NCBI GenBank assembly: GCA_002394635.1
Contig: DGUK01000047.1
Span: 1-10,025, forward strand
Direction of reading: 5' to 3'
DNA: 10,025 nucleotides
Source: Faecalitalea sp. UBA4312
GTDB taxonomy: Bacteria > Bacillota_I > Bacilli_A > Erysipelotrichales > Erysipelotrichaceae
Shown here one piece after another: positions 1 to 6,795 of this stretch. The notes under the pieces are model-generated. The model was not told the origin of the DNA. It did not search any database and saw only the letters and a list, made by a program, of their open reading frames with translations. The position numbers and the translations under genes are program-made. Positions within the stretch are counted from its first letter, which is position 1. Each line of letters starts with the position of its first letter.

Positions 1-1
1 T

Positions 2-433
2 TTGCTGCCTATCGCGACGGTCATCACACCGAATATTCCGGAAGCGGAAATCTTAACCGGACTGTGCATTCGGGCAGAAGCGGATATGGAAACGGCAGCT
101 ATGAAACTGCAGAGGCAATATGGTTGTGCGGTTTTGGTCAAGGGTGGACACCGGATCAATGATGCCAATGATGTTCTCTATGGACCGCAAATGAAAGAGG
201 CGATCTGGTTTAAAGGAAAACGGATCGACAATCCGAATACACATGGAACCGGATGTACGTTATCCAGCGCTATTGCGTCCAATCTGGCTAAAGGATATCC
301 ATTGGATCAGGCCATCGGGAAAGCCAAGGAGTATGTATCGCTGGCATTAGAGGCAATGTTGGATCTAGGAAAGGGATCCGGCCCGCTGATGCATAACTTT
401 GCTCTGGATGCTTCCTGGAAACAAGAGGCATAA
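2..433 (+). CDS. thiD: Hydroxymethylpyrimidine / phosphomethylpyrimidine kinase, C-terminal part (5' end outside window)
   Basis: ThiD phosphorylates hydroxymethylpyrimidine and then its monophosphate, giving the pyrimidine half of thiamine pyrophosphate in the cytoplasm. About 143 codons are visible, roughly the C-terminal half of a family member of about 265 residues; the reading frame is open through the left edge, so the true start is upstream. Family signatures seen are the ITPNIPEAEIL segment near the start of the visible part, the VLVKGGH strand, and the NTHGTGCTLSSAIA motif with the Gly-Thr-Gly-Cys anion hole and catalytic cysteine of the ribokinase-fold kinases. A clean hairpin terminator follows the TAA, so it appears to end its own transcript rather than belong to the next operon. 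It could be fused to another thiamine domain upstream, which cannot be seen. Assignment is confident. Confidence 0.93.
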   Translation: MLPIATVITPNIPEAEILTGLCIRAEADMETAAMKLQRQYGCAVLVKGGHRINDANDVLYGPQMKEAIWFKGKRIDNPNTHGTGCTLSSAIASNLAKGYPLDQAIGKAKEYVSLALEAMLDLGKGSGPLMHNFALDASWKQEA

Positions 434-444
434 ACGAGGGAACA

Positions 445-473
445 AAAAGCTTCAGAATTTCTGAGGTTTTTTC
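445..473 (+). terminator. Rho-independent terminator after thiD
   Basis: A seven-pair stem (450-456 with 460-466, including one G-T pair) closes a three-base loop and is followed at once by a run of six T (467-472). Flanking A and T bases could lengthen the stem. It starts 16 bases after the thiD stop. Confidence 0.8.
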
Positions 474-487
474 TTTTCCAAATATCT

Positions 488-513
488 TGTATACTGATTA
501 AGGTGAGGGGGGA
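488..513 (+). promoter_or_regulatory. Possible -10 element and strong ribosome binding site for the symporter gene
   Basis: TATACT at 490-495 is a plausible -10 box, but no convincing -35 is seen at the right distance, so the promoter is weakly supported. A new promoter is expected here because a terminator precedes it. A purine-rich Shine-Dalgarno sequence, GAGGGGGGA (505-513), sits 6 bases before the ATG at 520 and fixes that start well. Confidence 0.35.
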
Positions 514-519
514 TGTGGT

Positions 520-1893
520 ATGATTGCGAATATAATTGAAACATTGTATGGATTTCTGTGGGGAGATCTTTTTTATATCGGGTCGATGGGTATTCCATTA
601 TTGGTCGTCCTGTTGATTCCGACAGGAATCTATTTTACGATCTGTACCCGGGTATTACCGATCCGAAAGCTGCCAACGATGATCCGGTTGACCATTGGGA
701 GCAAATCAAAGGAACAAGGGGCATTATCCGGCCTTCAATCCTTGATCGTTTCCACGGCAACCCGTGTCGGCATGGGCAATCTGGTCGGTGTTGTCGCCGC
801 TGTTTCTGCCGGAGGAGCCGGTGCTGTCTTCTGGATGTGGGTGACTGCTATTATCGGTGCTTCGACCGCATTTATCGAGGCGACGCTGGCACAGATCTAT
901 AAACAGAGGGATCCATTATACGGAGGCTACCGAGGTGGACCGGCGTATTACATCCATGCCTATGTGGATCGAAAAAAAGGGTCCCGGCACCGCTATTCCA
1001 TTCTGGCGTGCTTGTTTGCGATTTCGGGGTTGATCTGCTGGTTTGGAATCAGCCAGGTAATCGGGAATTCAGTGTCTTCGGCTTTTGAGAATGCCTTTTC
1101 GATTCCGCCGATCTGGACAACCGTAATACTGGTGATCCTGGCGGCCGTCATTGTCCTGCGAAAGAATACAACCGTCAAAGTGCTGGATATCATGGTGCCG
1201 GTTATGGCCGGTCTTTATTTCTTGTTGACTGTTGTTCTTATCTTGAAAAACATCACGGTCCTTCCATCCGTGTTTGGACGCATCTTCCAGGAAGCCTTCG
1301 GGTTGCGCCAGGTGGCTGCCGGCGGAATGGGCGCTGTATTGATGAACGGGGTCAAAAGAGGTTTGTTTTCTAATGAAGCAGGTTCTGGTTCTGCACCATG
1401 TTCAGCAGCCAGTGCACAATGTGATCATCCAGCTGAAATGGGATATCTGCAAGCTCTGGGTGTTTTGATCGATACCCTTGTCATCTGTTCGTGCACTGCC
1501 TTTATCATCCTGATGGTTCCTGCTAATGTAACCGCCGGACTGGAAGGAATGGATCTGCTGCAGGCTGCCATTGAATGGCACATTGGTCCATTTGGCAGTG
1601 TATTTATTGCTACGATCCTCTGGCTGTTCAGCTTTTCGACCTTTATCGGCGTTCTGTTCTATGCCCGTAGTAATGTCGCTTATCTGTTTGGAGACAACTG
1701 GATCAGTCAGACTATCTACAAATGGATCGCATTGGTGATGTTGTTTATCGGCGGATTGGCAGAATATACGATCGTTTGGGATCTAGGGGATGTTGGTATC
1801 GGCATGATGACGATCTTTAATCTGATTGTCTTATTCCCGCTCTCCCGTCAAGCCATTCATTCCATGAAGGAGTATGAACATGAACAGGTATGA
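520..1893 (+). CDS. Sodium:alanine/glycine symporter, AGCS family
   Basis: A membrane carrier that takes up a small neutral amino acid (alanine or glycine in characterised relatives) together with Na+. The protein has 457 residues, the usual length for the family, and hydrophobic segments throughout. Family motifs are seen in order: an N-terminal membrane segment at about 20-42, the core region at about 72-113 containing VGMGNLVGV, GGAGAVFWMW and a following FIEATLA helix, the YRGGPAYYI motif at about 137-145, and the GVKRGLFSNEAGSGSAP signature in the middle of the protein. The usual VGTGN is VGMGN here, a small variation. The strong Shine-Dalgarno sequence supports the start at 520. The stop overlaps the start of the dehydrogenase gene, so the two are probably cotranscribed and coupled. 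The substrate cannot be fixed from sequence alone. Confidence 0.93.
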   Translation: MIANIIETLYGFLWGDLFYIGSMGIPLLVVLLIPTGIYFTICTRVLPIRKLPTMIRLTIGSKSKEQGALSGLQSLIVSTATRVGMGNLVGVVAAVSAGGAGAVFWMWVTAIIGASTAFIEATLAQIYKQRDPLYGGYRGGPAYYIHAYVDRKKGSRHRYSILACLFAISGLICWFGISQVIGNSVSSAFENAFSIPPIWTTVILVILAAVIVLRKNTTVKVLDIMVPVMAGLYFLLTVVLILKNITVLPSVFGRIFQEAFGLRQVAAGGMGAVLMNGVKRGLFSNEAGSGSAPCSAASAQCDHPAEMGYLQALGVLIDTLVICSCTAFIILMVPANVTAGLEGMDLLQAAIEWHIGPFGSVFIATILWLFSFSTFIGVLFYARSNVAYLFGDNWISQTIYKWIALVMLFIGGLAEYTIVWDLGDVGIGMMTIFNLIVLFPLSRQAIHSMKEYEHEQV

Positions 1894-3061
1894 ATGGAAA
1901 TTGAATGTTCGAAAACCTGTGATGACCCATTTGCCGATCCCGTATCCAAAAGTTATATATGGAAAAAACAGCCGATTTAAAATATTGGATCTTCTAAAAA
2001 AGGATAGTATTCATAAGATCTGTATTTTTTCCAGCCATACAGTCTATCAAAGCGGGGCTCTTGATAAGATCCTGGAAGGTTTGATGGATAAAGATGTTGT
2101 GTTGGTTCACAAGATTCCCTCCGATCCGGGGACGACATGCATTGATCAACTGACAGAAAAGGCACAGGGCTGCCAGGCAGTGCTGGCTATCGGCGGTGGT
2201 TCGGTCATCGATGCTGCCAAAGCTGTCTGTGGCTGTCTGGCTGAACAAAAGGAATGCCGGGATATCTTCGGTACGATGAAGATCCATCATAAGCCGCCTT
2301 TATTGATAGCTTGCCCGACAACAGCAGGCACTGGCAGTGAGGGGACAGTGGCAGCGGTCATTACCGATGATCAAAGCCATTTGAAAAGGCAGATCCTTGA
2401 TCTGAAGCTGGTACCGGATTATGCGGTGCTGGATAGTCAGCTGACCATGTCTCTTCCGGCATCCATTACTGCACAGACGGCGATGGACGCTTTGACACAT
2501 GCCTTGGAAGCATATGTGTCCACCTATGCGACAAAGACAACGGATCGTTATGCCACTTTGGCTATCCGTCTGATCCTGGATAAACTGCCATACTTGCTGG
2601 AAGATGGACAAAATGAAAGATTGCGCCAGGATCTTTTGATCGCTGCCTATTTTGCCGGTCTGGCCTTTACCCGTGCTTATGTCGGTTATGTGCATGCATA
2701 TGCCCATGCCATCGGAGCCCGTTATCATATCCCTCATGGACAGGCGGTCGCTGTACTGTTACCGTATGTGATGGAATACTATGTACCGGTGTGTGACGAA
2801 AAGCTGTCGTCCCTGGCTATTCAGTGTGGAATAGGACAAAAAGATAAAGACAGCGCTGCCAATGCGATGGAGCTGATCGATGCGATCCACACATTGAATA
2901 AAAAGGGAAGGATACCCTCTTATGTGGAAAACTTTCCGGAAGAAGATATTCCGATCGTGATAAAACAAGCTTTCCGGGAATGCCATGGCAATTATCCGGT
3001 TCCCCGTTATTATAATGAACAAGCGGCCAGAAATCTGCTGGAGAAAGTCTGTGCCCGATGA
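1880..3061 (+). CDS. Iron-dependent (group III) alcohol dehydrogenase
   Basis: An NAD(P)-dependent oxidoreductase acting on an alcohol/aldehyde pair, cytoplasmic. Using the ATG at 1880 it has 393 residues, typical of the FucO/DhaT/AdhB group. The dinucleotide-binding GGGSVIDAAK is at about 105-114, the PTTAGTGSE loop at 147-155, and the metal ligands match FucO spacing: Asp203 and His207 in AMDALTHALE, His272 in GYVHAYAH, and His286 in IPHG, with His276 in the place of a proposed catalytic histidine. Two starts are possible: ATG 1874 lies only one base after AAGGAG (1867-1872), while ATG 1880 lies seven bases after it, so 1880 is preferred. The gene overlaps the symporter stop and its own stop overlaps the next ATG. 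Substrate is unknown; lactaldehyde, propanediol or butanol-type activity are all possible. Confidence 0.92.
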   Translation: MNRYEWKLNVRKPVMTHLPIPYPKVIYGKNSRFKILDLLKKDSIHKICIFSSHTVYQSGALDKILEGLMDKDVVLVHKIPSDPGTTCIDQLTEKAQGCQAVLAIGGGSVIDAAKAVCGCLAEQKECRDIFGTMKIHHKPPLLIACPTTAGTGSEGTVAAVITDDQSHLKRQILDLKLVPDYAVLDSQLTMSLPASITAQTAMDALTHALEAYVSTYATKTTDRYATLAIRLILDKLPYLLEDGQNERLRQDLLIAAYFAGLAFTRAYVGYVHAYAHAIGARYHIPHGQAVAVLLPYVMEYYVPVCDEKLSSLAIQCGIGQKDKDSAANAMELIDAIHTLNKKGRIPSYVENFPEEDIPIVIKQAFRECHGNYPVPRYYNEQAARNLLEKVCAR

Positions 3062-3441
3062 AAACCATTCGTAAAATAGTCCGTTTTCTGTTTGTGTTTG
3101 TTCTGCTGGGTTCCCTGGTTTTTTTTGCCTATCAGATTTTACCAGATTATTTTGCACAACCAGATCTGGATCTTGAGCAAGTCCAGCCGTATAGTGGTAG
3201 CCCGTATGTGGAAATAAATGGCAATAAGCCGGATTTTGATGAAAAAGACCTGACTTCAAAACCATATCAATCATACAGTGAGCTGGATGCGCTGGGGCGG
3301 ACCCGTACTGTGGAAGCCGTACTGGATAAAAGCATGTTCCCGACAGAAAAAAGACCATCGATGCAGGCTATACGGCCCAGTGGGTGGCATACCGAACGAT
3401 ATGATCATTTGATCGAAGATAAGTATCTCTATAATTTATGA
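3058..3441 (+). pseudogene. Truncated EndA-like DNA/RNA non-specific endonuclease, lacking the catalytic motif
   Basis: 127 codons, starting in an ATGA overlap with the dehydrogenase stop; no good Shine-Dalgarno at normal distance, so translation is probably coupled. Residues 7-27 form one membrane segment after a basic N-terminus, as in membrane-anchored DNA-entry nucleases. Residues from about 44 on match the N-terminal half of the Endonuclea_NS_2 family: PYSGSPYVEINGNKP, YSELDALGR, and PSGWHTERYD. The reading frame stops after KYLYN-Leu, exactly where the complete neighbour at 3525 continues KYLYN-RGHLI. The Arg-Gly-His catalytic centre and everything after it are therefore missing, and no downstream remnant can be read in any obvious frame. 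It should be catalytically inactive; a function for the short membrane protein cannot be excluded. Confidence 0.8.
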
Positions 3442-3450
3442 TTATATTAG

Positions 3451-3493
3451 AAAGTGTTCACAAGGAGAATGGAAAATGGTGTACACTTTTTTT
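3451..3493 (+). terminator. Rho-independent terminator between the two nuclease genes
   Basis: An 11-base arm at 3451-3461 pairs with 3479-3489 with one central mismatch, over a 17-base loop, and runs into seven T (3487-3493). It probably ends the symporter-dehydrogenase-nuclease transcript and separates it from the next gene. The long loop makes it less ideal than the other terminators here. Confidence 0.65.
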
Positions 3494-3524
3494 ATGAAGA
3501 AAGACATAAAGGAGATGATTAAGA

Positions 3525-4442
3525 ATGATTAAAATTTATAAAAAAAGTTTAATTGCATTGTTTGTAATTCTAAATACTATGCTGTTTGGTTGTCAAGCAA
3601 CTGATACAGTTGTTTCAAAACAAGAAACAATAAATACTAACACTGTAGAAAGTATTGACTTTTACAAAGACATTCCTGAATGGGATGGAACCTCAACAGA
3701 AATAGTATTAAATAACGGAGTTCCTTTTTTCACAAATGAAGAAAAATCATATACTTCATCATTTATTGAACTTAGTGAATTGGATGATTTAGGTAGGTGT
3801 GGAGTTGCTTTCTCCGTGTTAGGTGTAGATACATTAGCTACTGAAGAAAGAGAAAGTATTGGAATGGTAAAACCAAGCGGATGGCAAACGGTTAGATATG
3901 ATGACATTGTTGAAGGAAAATATTTATATAACCGTGGACATTTAATATCTTTTAGCAATTCTGGTTTAAATGCTGAAGAAAGAAATTTAATTACTATGAC
4001 TCGAAAATGCAATACCGAAATGATACCTATTGAAAATGATGTTCATAACTATATAGAAGACACAGGAAATCATGTCCTCTATCGAGTAACCCCGGATTTT
4101 AGAAATCAAGAGTTGGTAGCTCGTGGGGTATTAGTAGAAGCATTTTCTGTCGAAGATAATGGAAATGGAATATGCTATTGCACCTATTTTTACAATGAAC
4201 AACCTCAAATTACAATCAATCATTTGACAGGCGATAACCATTTAATGTCTAATGACAATTCTAATAATGGTAGTACAGTAAATAAGGAAGATTATATTTT
4301 GAATACATCATCAAGGAAAATTCACTTACCAGATTGTGAGTATGTTTCTTCTATAAAAAAAGAGAATATGAAAGAAACCACATCGTCTATTGAAGAATTG
4401 GAATCTGAGGGATATGTAAAAGCAAAATGCTGTTTTAATTAG
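3525..4442 (+). CDS. EndA-like DNA/RNA non-specific endonuclease, predicted lipoprotein with C-terminal Cys-rich domain
   Basis: A secreted nuclease expected to cut DNA/RNA at the cell surface, for nutrient use or DNA uptake as in the EndA family. 305 residues. A lipoprotein signal peptide is visible: basic MIKIYKK, a hydrophobic stretch, then the lipobox LFGC with the lipidated Cys at 23. The nuclease domain covers about 55-235: VPFFTNEEK, ELSELDDLGR, PSGWQTVRYD, KYLYNRGHLI with the catalytic Arg-Gly-His, then NLITMTRKCN, GNHVLYRVTP and ARGVLVEAFSVEDNG. The last 50 residues (DYILNTSSRKIHLPDC to YVKAKCC) resemble the small cysteine-rich, Ada-zinc-like tail found on some nucleases. AAAGGAG at 3508-3514 supports the start, with slightly long spacing. 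Base composition is much more AT-rich than the upstream genes, suggesting separate acquisition. Confidence 0.88.
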   Translation: MIKIYKKSLIALFVILNTMLFGCQATDTVVSKQETINTNTVESIDFYKDIPEWDGTSTEIVLNNGVPFFTNEEKSYTSSFIELSELDDLGRCGVAFSVLGVDTLATEERESIGMVKPSGWQTVRYDDIVEGKYLYNRGHLISFSNSGLNAEERNLITMTRKCNTEMIPIENDVHNYIEDTGNHVLYRVTPDFRNQELVARGVLVEAFSVEDNGNGICYCTYFYNEQPQITINHLTGDNHLMSNDNSNNGSTVNKEDYILNTSSRKIHLPDCEYVSSIKKENMKETTSSIEELESEGYVKAKCCFN

Positions 4443-4494
4443 AACTTACAAATAAAAAAATCTGCTCTATTAAATGAAAAGTATGAATTAATAA

Positions 4495-4556
4495 GGCTCT
4501 TCTGTACTAAATGTGGGTAGATCTTTATCAAAAGAATGAATATCGCTTTTATTCAT
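4495..4556. other. Possible remnant end of an ISL3-type element in the gap before the IS
   Basis: The stretch from GGCTCTTCTGTACTAAATG (4495) resembles, from memory, ISL3-family terminal repeats, which often begin GGCTCTT. It is followed by a seven-base inverted repeat (4536-4542 with 4550-4556). No partner end or transposase is present in the window. The rest of the gap between the nuclease and the IS shows no gene. Confidence 0.25.
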
Positions 4557-4571
4557 CGTATAAAATAAGAA

Positions 4572-4596
4572 CGCTTAACCTCCAATTTGTTGACAT
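4572..4596. repeat. Left terminal inverted repeat of the IS1595-like element
   Basis: Begins CGCTTAACCTCCAATTTG. It matches the reverse complement of 5617-5641 at 23 of 25 positions, with differences at the 11th and 23rd bases. Pairing stops immediately outside the C at 4572, which sets the boundary. Confidence 0.9.
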
Positions 4597-4602
4597 AGCC
4601 TT

Positions 4603-5557
4603 TTAAGTAATCGCAAATTTAAAAAGATCTTCTTTTCGTATTTGACGAATAAAAAAGTAACTAGCTTGTCCTCTCAATCTTTTCATAATCAGTAACAGGA
4701 ATTCTTGTGAGTCCATTCCCTGATATTCCTTCTGTAATGTAAACAGTGCATTATATCGGTTGATGTATTTGCTGGACACTCCCCGGTAAAACCGATACTG
4801 CTCCTTGATCATGGAATGGAATGAATTGACATTGTTCAGATGATTGACTGCATCGTATTCACTGTAGGTGTTCAATACTTTGTTCGTGCATTTCTTTTCT
4901 CGGAGAACTTTTGTATAACTTTGCAGTCCATCTGTCCAGACGTAGCTTTTATTGGCAACGGATTTGCCCAATCTTTGCACTGCTGTTATTATGCACACTT
5001 TCTCATCGGACAAACCGGCCCTGGAAGCACAGGTCCCCCGCTTCTTGCCGGGATGATCTTTGATAAAACGTCCTTTACAGCAATGTGTCACATACGTTTC
5101 ATCCATTTCGATTTCATGATGTAGTACATATGGGACACTCCATATCTTCGATGAAATGAAGATATTTGTGACGCATACGAAAAGCCGTGGATTCATGTAC
5201 ATCAATTTTAGCAGCTGTGTGAAGCAGCGAATTTCCATTCTGGGTTTCAATGATCAGATCGTTCCATTTCGACTGCGGTTGATGAGAATAGTAAGTCAAC
5301 TGACCATGATCACAGACAAAACGTTTTTTACAGGAATTACATTTCAACATCTGTTTACCAGCCTTGGTTTTACCCGCTTTTACAAGTACGGGATGATGTT
5401 GACCACATTTAGGACAGTATTCGAAATGAAAGTGATCCATCTGTTGATTGATTTCCAGATAATCACGGATCATTTGAGAAATGCGATCTTTTTGATAAGC
5501 GCAAAGTTTTTCATCAATGGAAGGGACTAAAAAATCAGAACTAGTATTCATCAACAT
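4603..5557 (-). pseudogene. IS1595-family transposase, frameshifted
   Basis: Read from 5557 down. The first part (to 5114, 147 codons) has a zinc ribbon, CPKC at 48-51 and CNSC at 73-76, then a helix-turn-helix-like stretch ending RMRHKYLHFIEDM before a premature stop. The second part continues in another frame to 4603 with HEIEMDETYV (first Asp), YVWTDG (second Asp) and VNSFHSMIKEQYRFYRG, where family members place the third metal-binding residue, often Asn. Frames overlap from 5250 to 5114; the join that best preserves the family pattern is near 5115-5140, where the GGG at 5132-5134 (CCC on the coding strand) could hold one extra base. Going from the first to the second frame needs skipping one base. 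A functional protein would have about 317 residues. Programmed frameshifting is possible but not supported. Confidence 0.85.
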
Positions 5558-5616
5558 ATAAGTACCTCGTTTCTCTGTACTTATAAAATACTGTCTGATT
5601 CGACACTATTTATGTC

Positions 5617-5641
5617 ATATCAACAAATTGAAGGTTAAGCG
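5617..5641. repeat. Right terminal inverted repeat of the IS1595-like element
   Basis: Ends CAAATTGAAGGTTAAGCG at 5641 and is the inverted copy of 4572-4596 with two mismatches. This is the end nearer the transposase start. Confidence 0.9.
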
Positions 5642-5643
5642 AT

Positions 5644-5683
5644 AGAGATATTTATACGTTTTTGTGTAAATATCTCTTTTTTT
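5644..5683 (+). terminator. Rho-independent terminator just outside the IS right end
   Basis: A 14-base stem (5644-5657 with 5664-5677, one T-G wobble pair) over a six-base loop, followed by T at 5677-5683. It lies two bases beyond the IS boundary and points in the + direction. Before insertion it probably ended the nuclease transcript; now it shields the PTS operon from read-through from the left. Confidence 0.8.
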
Positions 5684-5712
5684 GTTGAGCAGGGAAACTG
5701 GTAAAAAAAGAA

Positions 5713-5726
5713 TGAAAACGCTTGCA
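5713..5726 (+). promoter_or_regulatory. cre site (CcpA binding) upstream of the PTS operon
   Basis: TGAAAACGCTTGCA fits the catabolite-responsive element consensus TGWAANCGNTNWCA at all positions but one (G where W is expected). It overlaps the -35 box at 5722-5727, so bound CcpA with HPr-Ser-P would block RNA polymerase. This predicts repression when a preferred sugar is available. Confidence 0.75.
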
Positions 5727-5749
5727 TATTTATCTGTTATATGTATAAT
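5722..5749 (+). promoter_or_regulatory. SigA-type promoter of the PTS operon
   Basis: TTGCAT (5722-5727) and TATAAT (5744-5749) are separated by 16 bases. Transcription would begin near 5756, giving a leader of about 47 bases. No sigma-54 pattern (GG and GC at 10-base distance) is seen, unlike several LevR-controlled mannose-family PTS operons. Confidence 0.8.
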
Positions 5750-5767
5750 AGGTTATGTAAAGATTTA

Positions 5768-5786
5768 TAATGATATATAATCATTA
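5768..5786. promoter_or_regulatory. Palindrome in the PTS operon leader, possible operator
   Basis: TAATGAT (5768-5774) and ATCATTA (5780-5786) are perfect inverted arms around a five-base centre. It lies about 12-30 bases after the predicted start of transcription and just before the Shine-Dalgarno (5789-5796), a usual place for a GntR- or LacI-like repressor. AT-rich palindromes also arise by chance. Confidence 0.4.
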
Positions 5787-5802
5787 AGAAAGGGAGAAAA
5801 TT

Positions 5803-6780
5803 ATGAGACAAGAACATGCAGAACAAATTAAAAATGTAATGCAGGCTTTGAAAGCCAAAGGAGAAGTGAATGAAGTTTACTTTGTAGCTTGTGGTGGTTC
5901 TCAAGCAGTTTTAATGGCAGGTCAATACATATTTGACCGCGAATCTAATGTACCTAGTCATGTATATACGGCAAATGAATTTGTATATGACACACCGAAA
6001 AATCTTTGTGCAGATTCACTGGTGATTTCCTGTTCACATTCTGGAAATACTCCGGAAACTATTGCCGCGACTAAATTGGCAAGAGAAAAAGGGGCTATGA
6101 CAGTTGCCCTTTCCAATTTAGTTGGATCGGAGCTTTGGGAAGCTGCTGAATATCCTGTTCATTATGATTGGGGAAAAGATGTGAGTGATTCCGATAAGAA
6201 CAAAGGTATTCTTTATGGTTTGATTTTCAATTTGTTAAAAGTATTAGCACCAAATGAGAAATGGGATGTATGTTTACAAGAATTGGAAAAATTAACAGAA
6301 TTGAGTGAAGAAGCCAAAGCACAGTATGCCGAACAGGCTAAAGATTGGGCAAAGGCACAGAAACGTGATCCAATTATTTATACAATCGGAAGTGGTATCA
6401 ACTACGGTGAAGCTTATTCTACAGCTATGTGCTGGTTTATGGAAATGCAATGGATCAATTCTGGATGCATTCATTCTGGAGAGTATTTCCACGGACCATT
6501 CGAAATTACCGATTATGATGTACCATTCATGTTGGTAAAGAGTATTGGAAATACGCGTCATTTGGATCAGCGTGTCGAAGATTTCGCAACAAAGTTCACA
6601 GATAAGCTGTTAGTTTTAGATCAGAAAGATTTGCATTTGGATACAGTAGCTCCAGAAGCTAAACAATATATTGCCGCCATTCTTTCGGGAGTAGTGATTC
6701 GTTTGTTTATCGAAGCAATTGCGTTTGAACGTGGACATTCTTTGGATGTTCGTCGCTATATGTGGCAGATGGAATACTAA
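5803..6780 (+). CDS. SIS-domain sugar-phosphate deglycase, FrlB/GfrF-like (fructosamine 6-phosphate deglycase)
   Basis: Likely splits a phosphorylated Amadori compound, such as fructoselysine 6-phosphate, into glucose 6-phosphate and the free amine in the cytoplasm. 325 residues, close to the family length. Two SIS domains are visible: the first with VACGGSQ (28-33) and the phosphosugar loop SCSHSGNTPET (76-86), the second with YTIGSGINYGEAYS from 193 and SGEYFHGPFE (225-234), whose Glu227 is the candidate catalytic base. The C-terminus DVRRYMWQMEY is the FrlB-type ending. It is the first gene of the operon, directly behind the promoter, with a good Shine-Dalgarno, AAGGGAG, six bases before the ATG. 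The downstream mannose-family PTS supports a phosphosugar substrate made on import. GlmS-like isomerase or a GfrE-type glucoselysine enzyme are alternatives. Confidence 0.82.
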   Translation: MRQEHAEQIKNVMQALKAKGEVNEVYFVACGGSQAVLMAGQYIFDRESNVPSHVYTANEFVYDTPKNLCADSLVISCSHSGNTPETIAATKLAREKGAMTVALSNLVGSELWEAAEYPVHYDWGKDVSDSDKNKGILYGLIFNLLKVLAPNEKWDVCLQELEKLTELSEEAKAQYAEQAKDWAKAQKRDPIIYTIGSGINYGEAYSTAMCWFMEMQWINSGCIHSGEYFHGPFEITDYDVPFMLVKSIGNTRHLDQRVEDFATKFTDKLLVLDQKDLHLDTVAPEAKQYIAAILSGVVIRLFIEAIAFERGHSLDVRRYMWQMEY

Positions 6781-6795
6781 AACGGAGACTTGTAC

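Larger units (their letters stand above)
4572..5641 (-). mobile_element. IS1595-like insertion sequence, 1070 bp
   Basis: Bounded by 25-bp imperfect terminal inverted repeats (4572-4596 and 5617-5641) that differ at only two positions. It carries one transposase, in two frames, on the - strand with a zinc-ribbon N-terminus and an IS1595/ISXO2-type catalytic domain. Length fits the family. The family normally makes 8-bp target duplications; the flanks here, AATAAGAA (4564-4571) and ATAGAGAT (5642-5649), do not match. The copy therefore looks old, or one flank was rearranged after insertion. Because the transposase is frameshifted, the element is probably not able to move by itself. Confidence 0.88.

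Noticed and set aside
2759..3358. A 199-codon open frame on the - strand
   Set aside because: It lies antisense to the dehydrogenase and truncated nuclease, both of which have clear family motifs, and its protein shows no domain pattern.
4840..5124. A + strand open frame inside the IS
   Set aside because: It is the antisense shadow of the transposase catalytic region.
5700..5760. Sigma-54 promoter for the mannose-type PTS
   Set aside because: A TTGC is present at 5722, but no GG lies ten bases before the GC; the SigA boxes explain the site better.
5756..5802. Riboswitch in the PTS leader
   Set aside because: The leader is only about 47 bases and AT-rich, too short for known classes.
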